Assembly: GCF_004217335.1 (NCBI RefSeq)
Contig: NZ_SHMP01000006.1
Coordinates: 186,001 to 250,000, forward strand
Direction: 5' to 3'
Length of the DNA stretch: 64,000 nt
Origin: Natrinema hispanicum
GTDB lineage: Archaea > Halobacteriota > Halobacteria > Halobacteriales > Natrialbaceae
In this document: piece after piece, positions 35,861 to 42,855 of the stretch
Position numbering within the stretch: position 1 is the stretch's first letter
How the letters are laid out: the number at the start of each line of letters is the position of its first letter
Program-made: the position numbers and the translations under genes
The notes under the pieces: generated by a model
Told to the model about the DNA's origin: nothing
The model's input: the letters and a program-made list of their open reading frames with translations, nothing else
The model's database searches: none

Positions 35861-37174
35861 CTACTCCCAGTTGTACAGCGAGTCGCGGAAGATTTCCGCG
35901 ATATCAGCTTTCGTGACCGGCCGCGGATTACACCGCAGCAGCCGTTGCTGGGTGTCGACCGTCTGTTCGGCCAGCCAGTCGATCTCGTCGTCGGTGATGC
36001 CGGCGAGGTCGTGGAGTCCGCTCGGGAGGACGTTCAGATCACGCTGGAGTGCAACGAATTCCTCGCGTGCGCGATCGGCCGCCGCTCGCGTGCTCAGTCC
36101 GTCTGTATCCGCGCCGAGCAGCTCGGCGATGGTCGCGAAGCGTTCGGGATCGCTGGCGACGTTGTACCCCAACGTGCTCGCCGGCGTGAGCACGGCGATC
36201 GTTTCGCCGTGATAGGTGTGGTACTTGTTGCCGACTGGATACGCCATCGCGTGGCAGAGGCTTGCACCGGCCGTGAGACCGGCGATCGCGCCGTAGAGCG
36301 CTCCTTTCAACATTGCCTCACGCGCCTCGAGATCGTCACCGTTGTTGACCGCCCGTCGCACGTTGCTCGAGAGGAGGTCGATCGCCTTCTCACTGAACAG
36401 TTCGGTAAAGCCAGTTCGGCCGGCGTAGACCGGTCGGTCGGCAGGATCCTCGGGACGGAGCAGGGTGTCGTACCGATGTGTGGTATATCCCTCGATGGCA
36501 TGGCCGAGTGCGTCCATCGCCGTTTTCGCGGTGAGATCAGGCGGGAGCGACGTCGTTAGCGTCGGATCGAGCACCGCGGCGTCGGCCCGCACGTTATTGC
36601 TCGAGATGCCCTCTTTGATTTCTTTCTCGGCGACGGAGAGGATCGCGACCGGCGAAATCTCCGAGCCGGTGCCGGCCGTCGTCGGGAGCAAGACGAGGGG
36701 TGGGCCCGACTCGGTGAGCGCCTCGCCGGAGCCGGTCGGTTCGGCGACGTAGTCGAGGATTCCGCCGCCGTTGGCGACGACCGCACGCGTCGTCTTCGCG
36801 GTGTCGAGACAGCTGCCGCCGCCAAGCCCGATATAGAAGTCGTAGCCGTCCGTACCCATCTCGTCCCGAACGAACGAGATACATTCTTCGACGGCCTCGA
36901 TCGAGGGTTCGCGCTCCGAGCCGTCGTAGACGTCGACGTCGAATCCCGCGTCTTCGACGTGGTCGGCGACCCGGCCTGCATGGCCGAGCTCGGCGAGCGT
37001 CTCGTCGGTCACGATTAGCCCGCGTGCATCGTCTGCGACGCCTAAATCCTCGAGCTGAAAGCCGAGTTCGCTAACTGCGCCGCGGCCCACGCGGATCTGT
37101 GGCATCTGGACGTGCCAGACGGTCTCGGGTGTGAGTTCGTGCGGGCTAGCGGAGACGGACCGCTCGTAGCTCAC
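35861..37174 (-). CDS. Iron-containing alcohol dehydrogenase (HOT/GHB dehydrogenase-like)
   Basis: This 437-residue group III dehydrogenase has the dinucleotide motif GLGGGSCLDTAKT and LPTTAGTGSEISPVA. Fe-ligand regions are AMDALGHAIEGYTT, SLCHAMAYPVGNKYH and YHGETIAVLTPA. The closest well-known relatives I recall are ADHFE1-type hydroxyacid-oxoacid transhydrogenases and 4-hydroxybutyrate dehydrogenases. The start is set at the GTG at 37174, which overlaps the TGA of the lactonase-like gene by 4 bp (GTGA). The longer upstream frame lies inside that gene. Substrate is inferred, the overlap is seen. Confidence 0.85.
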   Translation of the reverse strand: MSYERSVSASPHELTPETVWHVQMPQIRVGRGAVSELGFQLEDLGVADDARGLIVTDETLAELGHAGRVADHVEDAGFDVDVYDGSEREPSIEAVEECISFVRDEMGTDGYDFYIGLGGGSCLDTAKTTRAVVANGGGILDYVAEPTGSGEALTESGPPLVLLPTTAGTGSEISPVAILSVAEKEIKEGISSNNVRADAAVLDPTLTTSLPPDLTAKTAMDALGHAIEGYTTHRYDTLLRPEDPADRPVYAGRTGFTELFSEKAIDLLSSNVRRAVNNGDDLEAREAMLKGALYGAIAGLTAGASLCHAMAYPVGNKYHTYHGETIAVLTPASTLGYNVASDPERFATIAELLGADTDGLSTRAAADRAREEFVALQRDLNVLPSGLHDLAGITDDEIDWLAEQTVDTQQRLLRCNPRPVTKADIAEIFRDSLYNWE

Positions 37175-37977
37175 AGCCCCCACCCCGGCTGCATAGCCTC
37201 GAACTGCTCGGGATCGTGTCCATAGACGACCTCGGCGTCGTGACGTCGCTCGAGTGCTTTGATGCGACGGAGGCTGTCGAACCACTCGGTTTTGCCCCAG
37301 AGGAGGTGTGCCCCGAGCGGAATCTCGTCCTCGAAGTTGTCGGCCATATAGACCTGATCGCCGGTAAACACGAGCGTCCCCTCGTCGTCAAGATGGATTA
37401 CCGTCCCGGTGAGTCCGGGCGTGTGACCGGGGAAGCGGACGAACTCCATGTCCTCGAAGTGTTGCTCGCGATCCTGGTGTAACACGTGCCAGTTGAGGTC
37501 GTGGTCGAAGTCCTCGAGGATGTACGCGCCGCTGCCTTCGTCGGTCTTTGCGCTGTAGTAGGCGAACTGGATCTCGCGCTCGTGGACGAAAACCGGGACA
37601 TCAGTTCCGTCGAAGAACTCCAGTCCGCCGGCGTGGTCGAGGTGCAGGTGGGTCTGGAAGACGTAGTCGATGTCGTCGATGCCGAATCCGGCCTCGTTTA
37701 GATCGTCGTCGAGCCGATGTTCGTGGGCCTCGTGCGGATAGAACGCCTGAAGTAACCCCTCGGGCCAGTGACCCTCGAGTGCGTCGTGATGTGACCCGGT
37801 ATCCCAGAGGATCGTTCCCTCGGGATGGTCGATCACGAGGCTCCAGACCGGAATTTCGCCGTAATCGATGTCGGGGTTGGGCTCGTCGTGTGTGCCGAGC
37901 ACGTGCCCTTCCATCATGTAGTTCATGTCGACCTCGAGCCCACCGCGATCGAGAACGTGTATGGTAGCACCAACCAT
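37171..37977 (-). CDS. N-acyl-homoserine-lactonase-family MBL hydrolase
   Basis: This 268-residue enzyme starts MVGATIHVLDRGGLEVDMNY. The dinuclear zinc motif is QTHLHLDHAGGLEFF (His110, His112, Asp114, His115), with further ligands in RFPGHTPGLTGTV, VFTGDQVYMADNF and YGHDPEQF. It matches the AiiA/AttM-type lactonase group. The gene overlaps the iron alcohol dehydrogenase downstream by 4 bp, so the two enzymes are made together. A lactone ring opened by this enzyme would give a hydroxy acid for the dehydrogenase. AHL quenching in an archaeon is not implied. The ATG at 37992 is a less likely start. Confidence 0.85.
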   Translation of the reverse strand: MVGATIHVLDRGGLEVDMNYMMEGHVLGTHDEPNPDIDYGEIPVWSLVIDHPEGTILWDTGSHHDALEGHWPEGLLQAFYPHEAHEHRLDDDLNEAGFGIDDIDYVFQTHLHLDHAGGLEFFDGTDVPVFVHEREIQFAYYSAKTDEGSGAYILEDFDHDLNWHVLHQDREQHFEDMEFVRFPGHTPGLTGTVIHLDDEGTLVFTGDQVYMADNFEDEIPLGAHLLWGKTEWFDSLRRIKALERRHDAEVVYGHDPEQFEAMQPGWGL

Positions 37978-38105
37978 GGTATGAAACCACAACTAGCCGA
38001 CCAGAACCTGGCTAATAATCGTTCGGGAGAACGAATCTGTCGCCGGTTGCATGCTAGTCGACAACGAGAGCGCAGGCTCGCACGGGAGAACAACGTAACG
38101 CGTGA

Positions 38106-38155
38106 GACTACAGACGGAAACAACCTGGATGACAGCTGATTACGCGTCTGTAGTC
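38106..38155. repeat. 11-bp inverted repeat at the island's left edge
   Basis: GACTACAGACG (38106-38116) and its exact complement CGTCTGTAGTC (38145-38155) are separated by 28 bp. The block lies in the 249-bp gap between the lactonase-like gene and the 38227 gene, where base composition changes to AT-rich. GACTACAGA recurs at 40374-40382. It could be a recombinase arm site or an operator; nothing proves either. Confidence 0.5.
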
Positions 38156-38226
38156 ACGAATGCCAAAGTTGCTGAACGAGATACTTAGATTACTAATCCC
38201 TGTGTTGTTTATTTGACTCTAACGCT

Positions 38227-38706
38227 ATGCGATGGATTACTGAAAAGAACGCCCCGTTCGTCAAGCGGACACGCGTTGTGTTGCTCCTAATCGGAACGGT
38301 TGGTGTCGGGCTATGGATTGGCGTCAACCAATCAACGATGTATGGCCCGCTTGCTGAGATACCGCAGGTACTGGCAGTCACCTGCTTTCTTGGATTCATA
38401 TCATTATATGTAACACGACTTATTGTAAAAAGCAGTATACGTCGGACAGACCCCACTCGGAACGAGAGAAAGTGGCTAACAGTAATCGAGAATATCGGGA
38501 CAGTTCTGATTTTACTGCTTATCGGACTCTCGTTCGTCGCACTACTCAACGGTGTTGCCTATTTCGCACTTGGCAGGCAATGGTTTATTTCACCCGCACA
38601 AGCTGGCGGAGTTCAATTTTTCTTTCTCGCTGGAATCGTCCTTACCCCCATTGCTGTTGGAGTACTCTCCACTATTCTCATGGCTCATTGCTCTCATACT
38701 CAGTAA
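38227..38706 (+). CDS. Small four-helix membrane protein
   Basis: The 159-residue protein (start MRWITEKNAPFVKRTRVVLL) has four hydrophobic helices: VVLLLIGTVGVGLWIGVN, VLAVTCFLGFISLYVTRLIV, TVLILLLIGLSFVALLNGVAY and FFFLAGIVLTPIAVGVLSTIL. Its codon use is AT-richer than that of surrounding core genes, which suggests recent transfer. A TATA-like TTTATTTG lies about 18 bp upstream. I recognise no family. It may belong to the mobile island with the recombinases downstream. Confidence 0.55.
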   Translation: MRWITEKNAPFVKRTRVVLLLIGTVGVGLWIGVNQSTMYGPLAEIPQVLAVTCFLGFISLYVTRLIVKSSIRRTDPTRNERKWLTVIENIGTVLILLLIGLSFVALLNGVAYFALGRQWFISPAQAGGVQFFFLAGIVLTPIAVGVLSTILMAHCSHTQ

Positions 38707-38996
38707 CGACTTTGGCTGAATATTTACCGTAAGTGTAGCGGCGCGACAAACCTGAAGACAATTCCATTCAGCAAATCCCGCAAGCACGCACGCGCGAATT
38801 GATATAGCTGTATTTAGTTTACTAGACCGAGGAGAGACACAGATATTGAGTTCGAATATAGTAAGTATTATTTTGCTGTTCGTCATAGAGCCCAAATTTG
38901 TCGACGTGAGATGTTGACACCAACAGTCTCCCTGTTAAGAGTGTGGGAGTGCCAGAACACGCTACTGAAACTCGAGGGTGACTACCAGCCCGGCAC
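38707..38996. other. AT-rich gap with no recognisable gene
   Basis: This 290-bp stretch between the membrane protein and the convergent recombinase stop holds short open frames only. I see no promoter pair, tRNA or strong repeat in it. Confidence 0.5.
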
Positions 38997-40046
38997 TCAG
39001 CACCGAGTGACAGTGTAAATCGACTCGAGATAGGTCTCCCGGACACGATCACCCCAGTTGTGTGTGTAGGTATCGATCACGTCGCCGGCGACGTCACCCC
39101 GGAGATACTGGACGATCCCCCGATCCCCGGTTCGATCCCGCAGATGTGTCGTGAAGAAGTGCCGGAAGTAGTGTGGTGTGACGTTCTCCTGGGTCCCCCC
39201 ACCGGTGCGATACCAGCCGTGATCGCGGGCGTGTTTCTCGACGATATAGCGGACGTCCGACGGCGTGAGCCGCTCGCCCCACGCGTCGCGGGTATCGAGA
39301 AAGAGCGGCCGTGCCGACGACACCGCGTCCGGGCGAATCGCCAGCCACTCACAGATCACCTGCCGGAGTTCGTCGTCGACGGGGACGACTGTATCCCGTT
39401 TCCGTTTGTTCGAGGCTGTCCGTTCCTCGCCGTTGACGGTCTCACCGCGGGCCGGCTCGGCCGAGACGAACACCGATTTGGGGCGTCGCTCGAGGCCGAC
39501 GCGGGGCGTCCACGTGAGGTCGAGTGCCGGCGTCTCGAGGTGCAGGTCGCGCAGATCGAGGTTGCAGAGCTCGCCAACGCGCATCCCCGTTTTGAGGAGT
39601 GTGACGACGGCGGCTCGCTCGAGAGGGTGGGCGATTTCGGCGACGAACGACTGCATTTCCGGCACCGAGATATCGCGTCGCGTCGGGTTCGTCTCGATCG
39701 ATTCGGACAGTTCCTCCATGACGAGTGCCATCGGGTTGTCGTCGAAGACGCCGACGCGGGTCATGTAGTCGTAGAACCGATTGAGATAGGACGCGTACGT
39801 CGCGATCGTGCTGTCTTCGAACTCGTCGCGCAGCGAATGGACCCAGGCCATACACTCCCGGCGTTGGGCCGTGCCGACCGCGTCGACGTCGAAGCGCTCG
39901 CGAAGGAAAGCCTCGAATCGCCGCAGCACTCGCTCGTAGGCTGCAAGCGTCCGTTCGCTCTTGCCGTGATAGCGCTGGTCATCGAGGAAGTATGCGATTG
40001 GATCCGTTACATCCGCCGGCGCGTTGCCGGTCGGTTCAGTCGCCAT
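38997..40046 (-). CDS. XerC-like tyrosine recombinase A
   Basis: This 349-residue recombinase has an N-terminal SAM-like core-binding domain (residues 14-110) and a catalytic domain. Active-site residues are Arg156 in KTGMRVGEL, the Lys region SNKRKRD, His292 and Arg295 in PHYFRHF, and Tyr327 in DTYTHNW. The position normally held by His in LGH reads LRGD. The ATG at 40046 overlaps the end of the truncated regulator gene upstream by 11 bp. Its catalytic domain is strikingly similar to recombinase B, including TGGG..ENVTPHYFRHFFTT. It probably integrates or inverts a nearby element. Confidence 0.85.
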   Translation of the reverse strand: MATEPTGNAPADVTDPIAYFLDDQRYHGKSERTLAAYERVLRRFEAFLRERFDVDAVGTAQRRECMAWVHSLRDEFEDSTIATYASYLNRFYDYMTRVGVFDDNPMALVMEELSESIETNPTRRDISVPEMQSFVAEIAHPLERAAVVTLLKTGMRVGELCNLDLRDLHLETPALDLTWTPRVGLERRPKSVFVSAEPARGETVNGEERTASNKRKRDTVVPVDDELRQVICEWLAIRPDAVSSARPLFLDTRDAWGERLTPSDVRYIVEKHARDHGWYRTGGGTQENVTPHYFRHFFTTHLRDRTGDRGIVQYLRGDVAGDVIDTYTHNWGDRVRETYLESIYTVTRC

Positions 40047-40260
40047 CGCCACCACCGTCGACGGTCGTGTATCCGCCATGGCGTCCGCTGTATCGAATCC
40101 GGTTGGTCGCCTGTAGCTCCTCGAGTGTCTCGTCCAGTCGTGACTCGATGTCATCTGAGACCGCCTCGAGTAGTTCGTCCCACGAATACGTGTCAGAAGA
40201 GAGTAATTCGAGGACCTGTCTTTCGAGGCCGTTACCCCCAGGGTCTGGGTCCGAGAAATA
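40036..40260 (-). pseudogene. Truncated regulator gene (wHTH half only)
   Basis: The minus strand encodes LERQVLELLSSDTYSWDELL, then IESRLDETLEELQATNRIRY and SGRHGGYTTVDGGG before TGA at 40036-40038. This matches the C-terminal winged-helix half of the intact regulator at 40495. Upstream the frame meets a TAA in the AT-rich gap and there is no Met. The ribbon-helix-helix half is absent. The stop lies inside the first codons of recombinase A, the same coupling as in module B. It is therefore a degraded copy or an unannotated wHTH-only peptide. Confidence 0.65.
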
Positions 40261-40314
40261 ATATAATATTTATAACAAATTTTGACGCCGGTTATTCGTC
40301 TATAGAACTGAGTC

Positions 40315-40355
40315 GTACCAAAGATGTTCGAAATAATTATTTGGTATTTTGGTAC
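40315..40355. repeat. GTACCAAA/TTTGGTAC inverted repeat
   Basis: GTACCAAA (40315-40322) is complemented exactly by TTTGGTAC (40348-40355), with a 25-bp AT-rich spacer that also holds an internal TTTGGT. The total of 41 bp is close to the size of a recombinase core site, but no function is shown. Confidence 0.4.
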
Positions 40356-40419
40356 TGTTTAGGAGTGGCTAGAGGACTACAGATACAAATAAGAAAAATA
40401 GATCACGGTGATTACGACA

Positions 40420-40457
40420 CTACATCCACAAATAAACATCCTTATTTGTGAATGTAG
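40420..40457. repeat. 16-bp inverted repeat upstream of module B
   Basis: Arms CTACATCCACAAATAA (40420-40435) and TTATTTGTGAATGTAG (40442-40457) pair at 15 of 16 positions around a 6-bp spacer. The repeat ends 37 bp before the regulator ATG, just upstream of the likely TATA box. That is a natural place for autoregulation by the ribbon-helix-helix protein. Confidence 0.65.
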
Positions 40458-40494
40458 GAAAGACTGAAGTGATAAGAGTTCGAATACTGAGAAT

Positions 40495-40884
40495 ATGGCT
40501 ACTGACGACCGAACTACCGTGAAAACCTACGTTCCTCGGTATCAAAAAGAGAAATGGACCGAACACGCTGATAAACTCGAGATGAGCCAAAGCGAGTTCG
40601 TTCGAACGATGGTACAGGCCGGTCGCTGTGATTTCGATGTTCCTTCAATAGACAGTCGTGTTGTCGATGCTGATGAGTCGCCGGAGTCGAACGACGACGA
40701 TTTTCGGGAACGAATTCTCGCTTTACTTGATCGAGAGGATGTTTTGGACTGGGATGAGCTCATTGAGCACCTTATTGACGACATAGAAGACGACGTTGAT
40801 GCAGCATTAGGACAGCTCCAAGACGATAATCTCGTCCGATACAGTGGCCGTGAGGGAGGATACATCCGGACCAGCAATGAGTGA
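40495..40884 (+). CDS. Ribbon-helix-helix plus winged-helix regulator
   Basis: This 129-residue protein has an N-terminal RHH domain (TVKTYVPRYQKEKWTEHADK, then EMSQSEFVRTMVQAG). After an acidic linker follows a C-terminal winged helix (RERILALLDREDVLDWDELI..LGQLQDDNLVRYSGREGGYI). I recall such proteins labelled DUF5805 in haloarchaea, often next to integrases. Its stop overlaps the recombinase B start (ATGAGTGA), so the two are translationally coupled. It could be an accessory directionality factor or a repressor. The 16-bp inverted repeat just upstream is a likely binding site. Confidence 0.72.
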   Translation: MATDDRTTVKTYVPRYQKEKWTEHADKLEMSQSEFVRTMVQAGRCDFDVPSIDSRVVDADESPESNDDDFRERILALLDREDVLDWDELIEHLIDDIEDDVDAALGQLQDDNLVRYSGREGGYIRTSNE

Positions 40885-41884
40885 CCGATCAGAGTCGATC
40901 GACTACTTTCTCGAGGATATCAAGCAGCACGGCCGTAATGAACGAACTGTTTCGGCATATCAGCGCGTCTTATCTAAATTCGAGGGCTTCCTCTCCGAAC
41001 GGTTCGGGAAAACTCCGACAGAAGCCGGATATCGGGATTGTATGGCGTTCACACATGAACTTCGTTCGCAGTATGCAGAAAGTACAGTGGCAAGTTACGC
41101 TTCTTACTTGAATCGATTTTACGGATATCTCGTTCGTGTTGGACGACACAACGAAAACCCGATGGAACTTGTTTTAGAGGAAATGAACGAGTCGATCGAG
41201 TCGAATCCGTCCCGTCGTGATATTCAGCTTGCAGATATGCGTGACTTCGTTACAACCGTTCGGCATCCACTCCACCGGGCGGTCATATTAATATTATTGA
41301 AAACAGGGATTCGGTCTGGTGAGTTGTGTAATCTTGATTTGATTGATTTGAATCTCGCTCACGAAGCCGCCGACTGGCATCCTCGGGCCCAGATCAACGG
41401 TAAATCAAGTTCGATTTATATTTCACCAGAACATTCATATGGTAAAGAGTCCGGAGGAGCAGTGCGAACGGCTTCAAACAAGCGTAAGCGTGAGACGATC
41501 ATCCCCGTCGATAGCGAACTTGAGGACGCACTCATTCGCTGGCTCGCCATTCGACCGAATTCGGCCTCTAAAACCGAACCGCTGTTCGTCGGAACTGTCG
41601 ACCGATGGGGAAAGCGGATTACCATAGATTCGGTCCACCACATTGTGGAGCAATACGCAACAGAGCATGGTTGGTATCGAACCGGTGGAGGTGCAACAGA
41701 GAACGTCACACCACACTACTTCCGGCACTTCTTCACGACGCATCTACGGGATCGAACTGGTGACCGTGGCGTTGTAAAATACCTCCGTGGCGACGTTGCG
41801 AGCGATATCATCGATACGTATACACACAATTGGGGAGACCGTGTCCGAGAGACATATCTTGAGAATGTTTATTCACTCGTATGA
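40877..41884 (+). CDS. XerC-like tyrosine recombinase B
   Basis: This 335-residue recombinase begins MSDRSESIDYFLEDIKQHGR. A core-binding domain (residues 5-100) precedes the catalytic domain with Arg146 (KTGIRSGEL), Lys region NKRKRE, His280 and Arg283 (PHYFRHF) and Tyr315 (DTYTHNW). As in recombinase A, the third-box His is replaced (LRGD). Codon use is AT-richer than in A (for example more GAA/TTT), so the copies have different histories or ages. It is coupled to the regulator upstream. A convergent HNH fusion gene ends 3 bp away. Confidence 0.85.
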   Translation: MSDRSESIDYFLEDIKQHGRNERTVSAYQRVLSKFEGFLSERFGKTPTEAGYRDCMAFTHELRSQYAESTVASYASYLNRFYGYLVRVGRHNENPMELVLEEMNESIESNPSRRDIQLADMRDFVTTVRHPLHRAVILILLKTGIRSGELCNLDLIDLNLAHEAADWHPRAQINGKSSSIYISPEHSYGKESGGAVRTASNKRKRETIIPVDSELEDALIRWLAIRPNSASKTEPLFVGTVDRWGKRITIDSVHHIVEQYATEHGWYRTGGGATENVTPHYFRHFFTTHLRDRTGDRGVVKYLRGDVASDIIDTYTHNWGDRVRETYLENVYSLV

Positions 41885-41887
41885 CAA

Positions 41888-42739
41888 TTACCCGAAAATT
41901 TTTAATATGTTGTTCCTGTAATCATCTTCAAATGACGAAACGTCGATATCCGACCTCGTTCGTCGACCGAGGATGTACTCACGATGGGCTGGCCGGCCAC
42001 CAAATCGCTCTTTGAAAAAATATCGTAAGGAAACCGGTGTCAGATTTTCCATCTCGTTATTTTCGGAATATAACCCATGATCTCGGCCTATTTTCTCAAA
42101 CACGTATCGAACCGTGGATGGATCAATTCGTTCGCCCCATTTCTCTTTCGTTTTTACGAATAGCGAATCGGTGTCAGGATGATCCGGCCGAATTGCTAAC
42201 CACCTCAATAAAACGTGTTCCAGTTCAGAATCAACTGGGATCACGGTGCTCTCACGTCTCTCACGACGATTATTATATGGAATGTCACCGCCGTATCGTA
42301 TCTGTAGGCCGGGTCCAGACAGTTCTGGGAGAGTGTTACTACTATCATTTTTGAGAGTAACATCCTGAAGATCAAGGTTACAGATCTCACCGACTCCAAT
42401 TCCAGTTTTTATAATAATAACAATGAGTGCAAGATGAAGCGGGTGATGAGTTGACCGGCAAACGGTCGAAATTGTACCTTCGGTGAAGATTTTTCGTGAA
42501 GGGAGTTCTGAAGATGATCCGTTCTCTATTCCCGATCGGTGATTATGTGCGGCTCGATGGCATTGTCGGCAAAGGGTAACCAGATTCGTCAGTTGATTCG
42601 TTCCGTGATTGCTGATAGGGACGATATGGTGAACGACTAAATTACTTTCTTCCGCACAGTTGCGACATTGCCAGTCATCACGTTCCATCACTTGTTCACG
42701 GATCTTGAACCATTCGTGTCCGCGAATTCGCTCACCCAT
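41888..42739 (-). CDS. HNH nuclease fused to a degenerate tyrosine-recombinase domain
   Basis: The 283-residue protein has an HNH domain at residues 8-67: CRNC (Cys25, Cys28), VVHHIVPIS (His37, His38), NLVTLCRQC (Cys57, Cys60) and HRAAH, all intact. After a Ser-rich linker, residues 97-283 align with the catalytic domain of recombinases A and B (KTGIGVGEICNLDL, TVIPVDSELEHVLLRWLAIRP). The active-site Arg is Gly115, the HxxR His is Val236 and the Tyr position is Ser269/Phe270. Only Arg239 remains. The core-binding domain is replaced by the HNH. AT-rich codon use fits the island. The role is unknown. Confidence 0.75.
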   Translation of the reverse strand: MGERIRGHEWFKIREQVMERDDWQCRNCAEESNLVVHHIVPISNHGTNQLTNLVTLCRQCHRAAHNHRSGIENGSSSELPSRKIFTEGTISTVCRSTHHPLHLALIVIIIKTGIGVGEICNLDLQDVTLKNDSSNTLPELSGPGLQIRYGGDIPYNNRRERRESTVIPVDSELEHVLLRWLAIRPDHPDTDSLFVKTKEKWGERIDPSTVRYVFEKIGRDHGLYSENNEMENLTPVSLRYFFKERFGGRPAHREYILGRRTRSDIDVSSFEDDYRNNILKIFG

Positions 42740-42855
42740 ACCAATATAGTATTACATGTTTAATTTAAAGGTGTCTGACAGGAATTGTCTGGTGTAAATC
42801 TCATTATGCTATATTAATTCTCGTAGTCTACGACAGAGGAACATTAAAAGTTTCC

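Larger units (their letters stand above)
40261..40494. promoter_or_regulatory. AT-rich divergent control region between recombinase modules
   Basis: This 234-bp region separates the two divergent modules. It is markedly AT-rich and holds an 8-bp inverted repeat at 40315-40355 and a 16-bp inverted repeat at 40420-40457. It contains no gene. A TATA-like GATAAGA sits near 40470, about 25 bp before the ATG at 40495. It is a candidate for both promoters and for recombination sites. Confidence 0.55.

Noticed and set aside
37171-37977. Quorum-quenching AHL lactonase
   Set aside because: The family match is good but no quorum genes are near. Coupling to an iron dehydrogenase points to lactone catabolism, so I do not name the substrate.
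38227-42739. A provirus or integrated plasmid
   Set aside because: Only recombinase, regulator, HNH and one membrane-protein genes are present. No structural or replication genes and no tRNA attachment site were seen.
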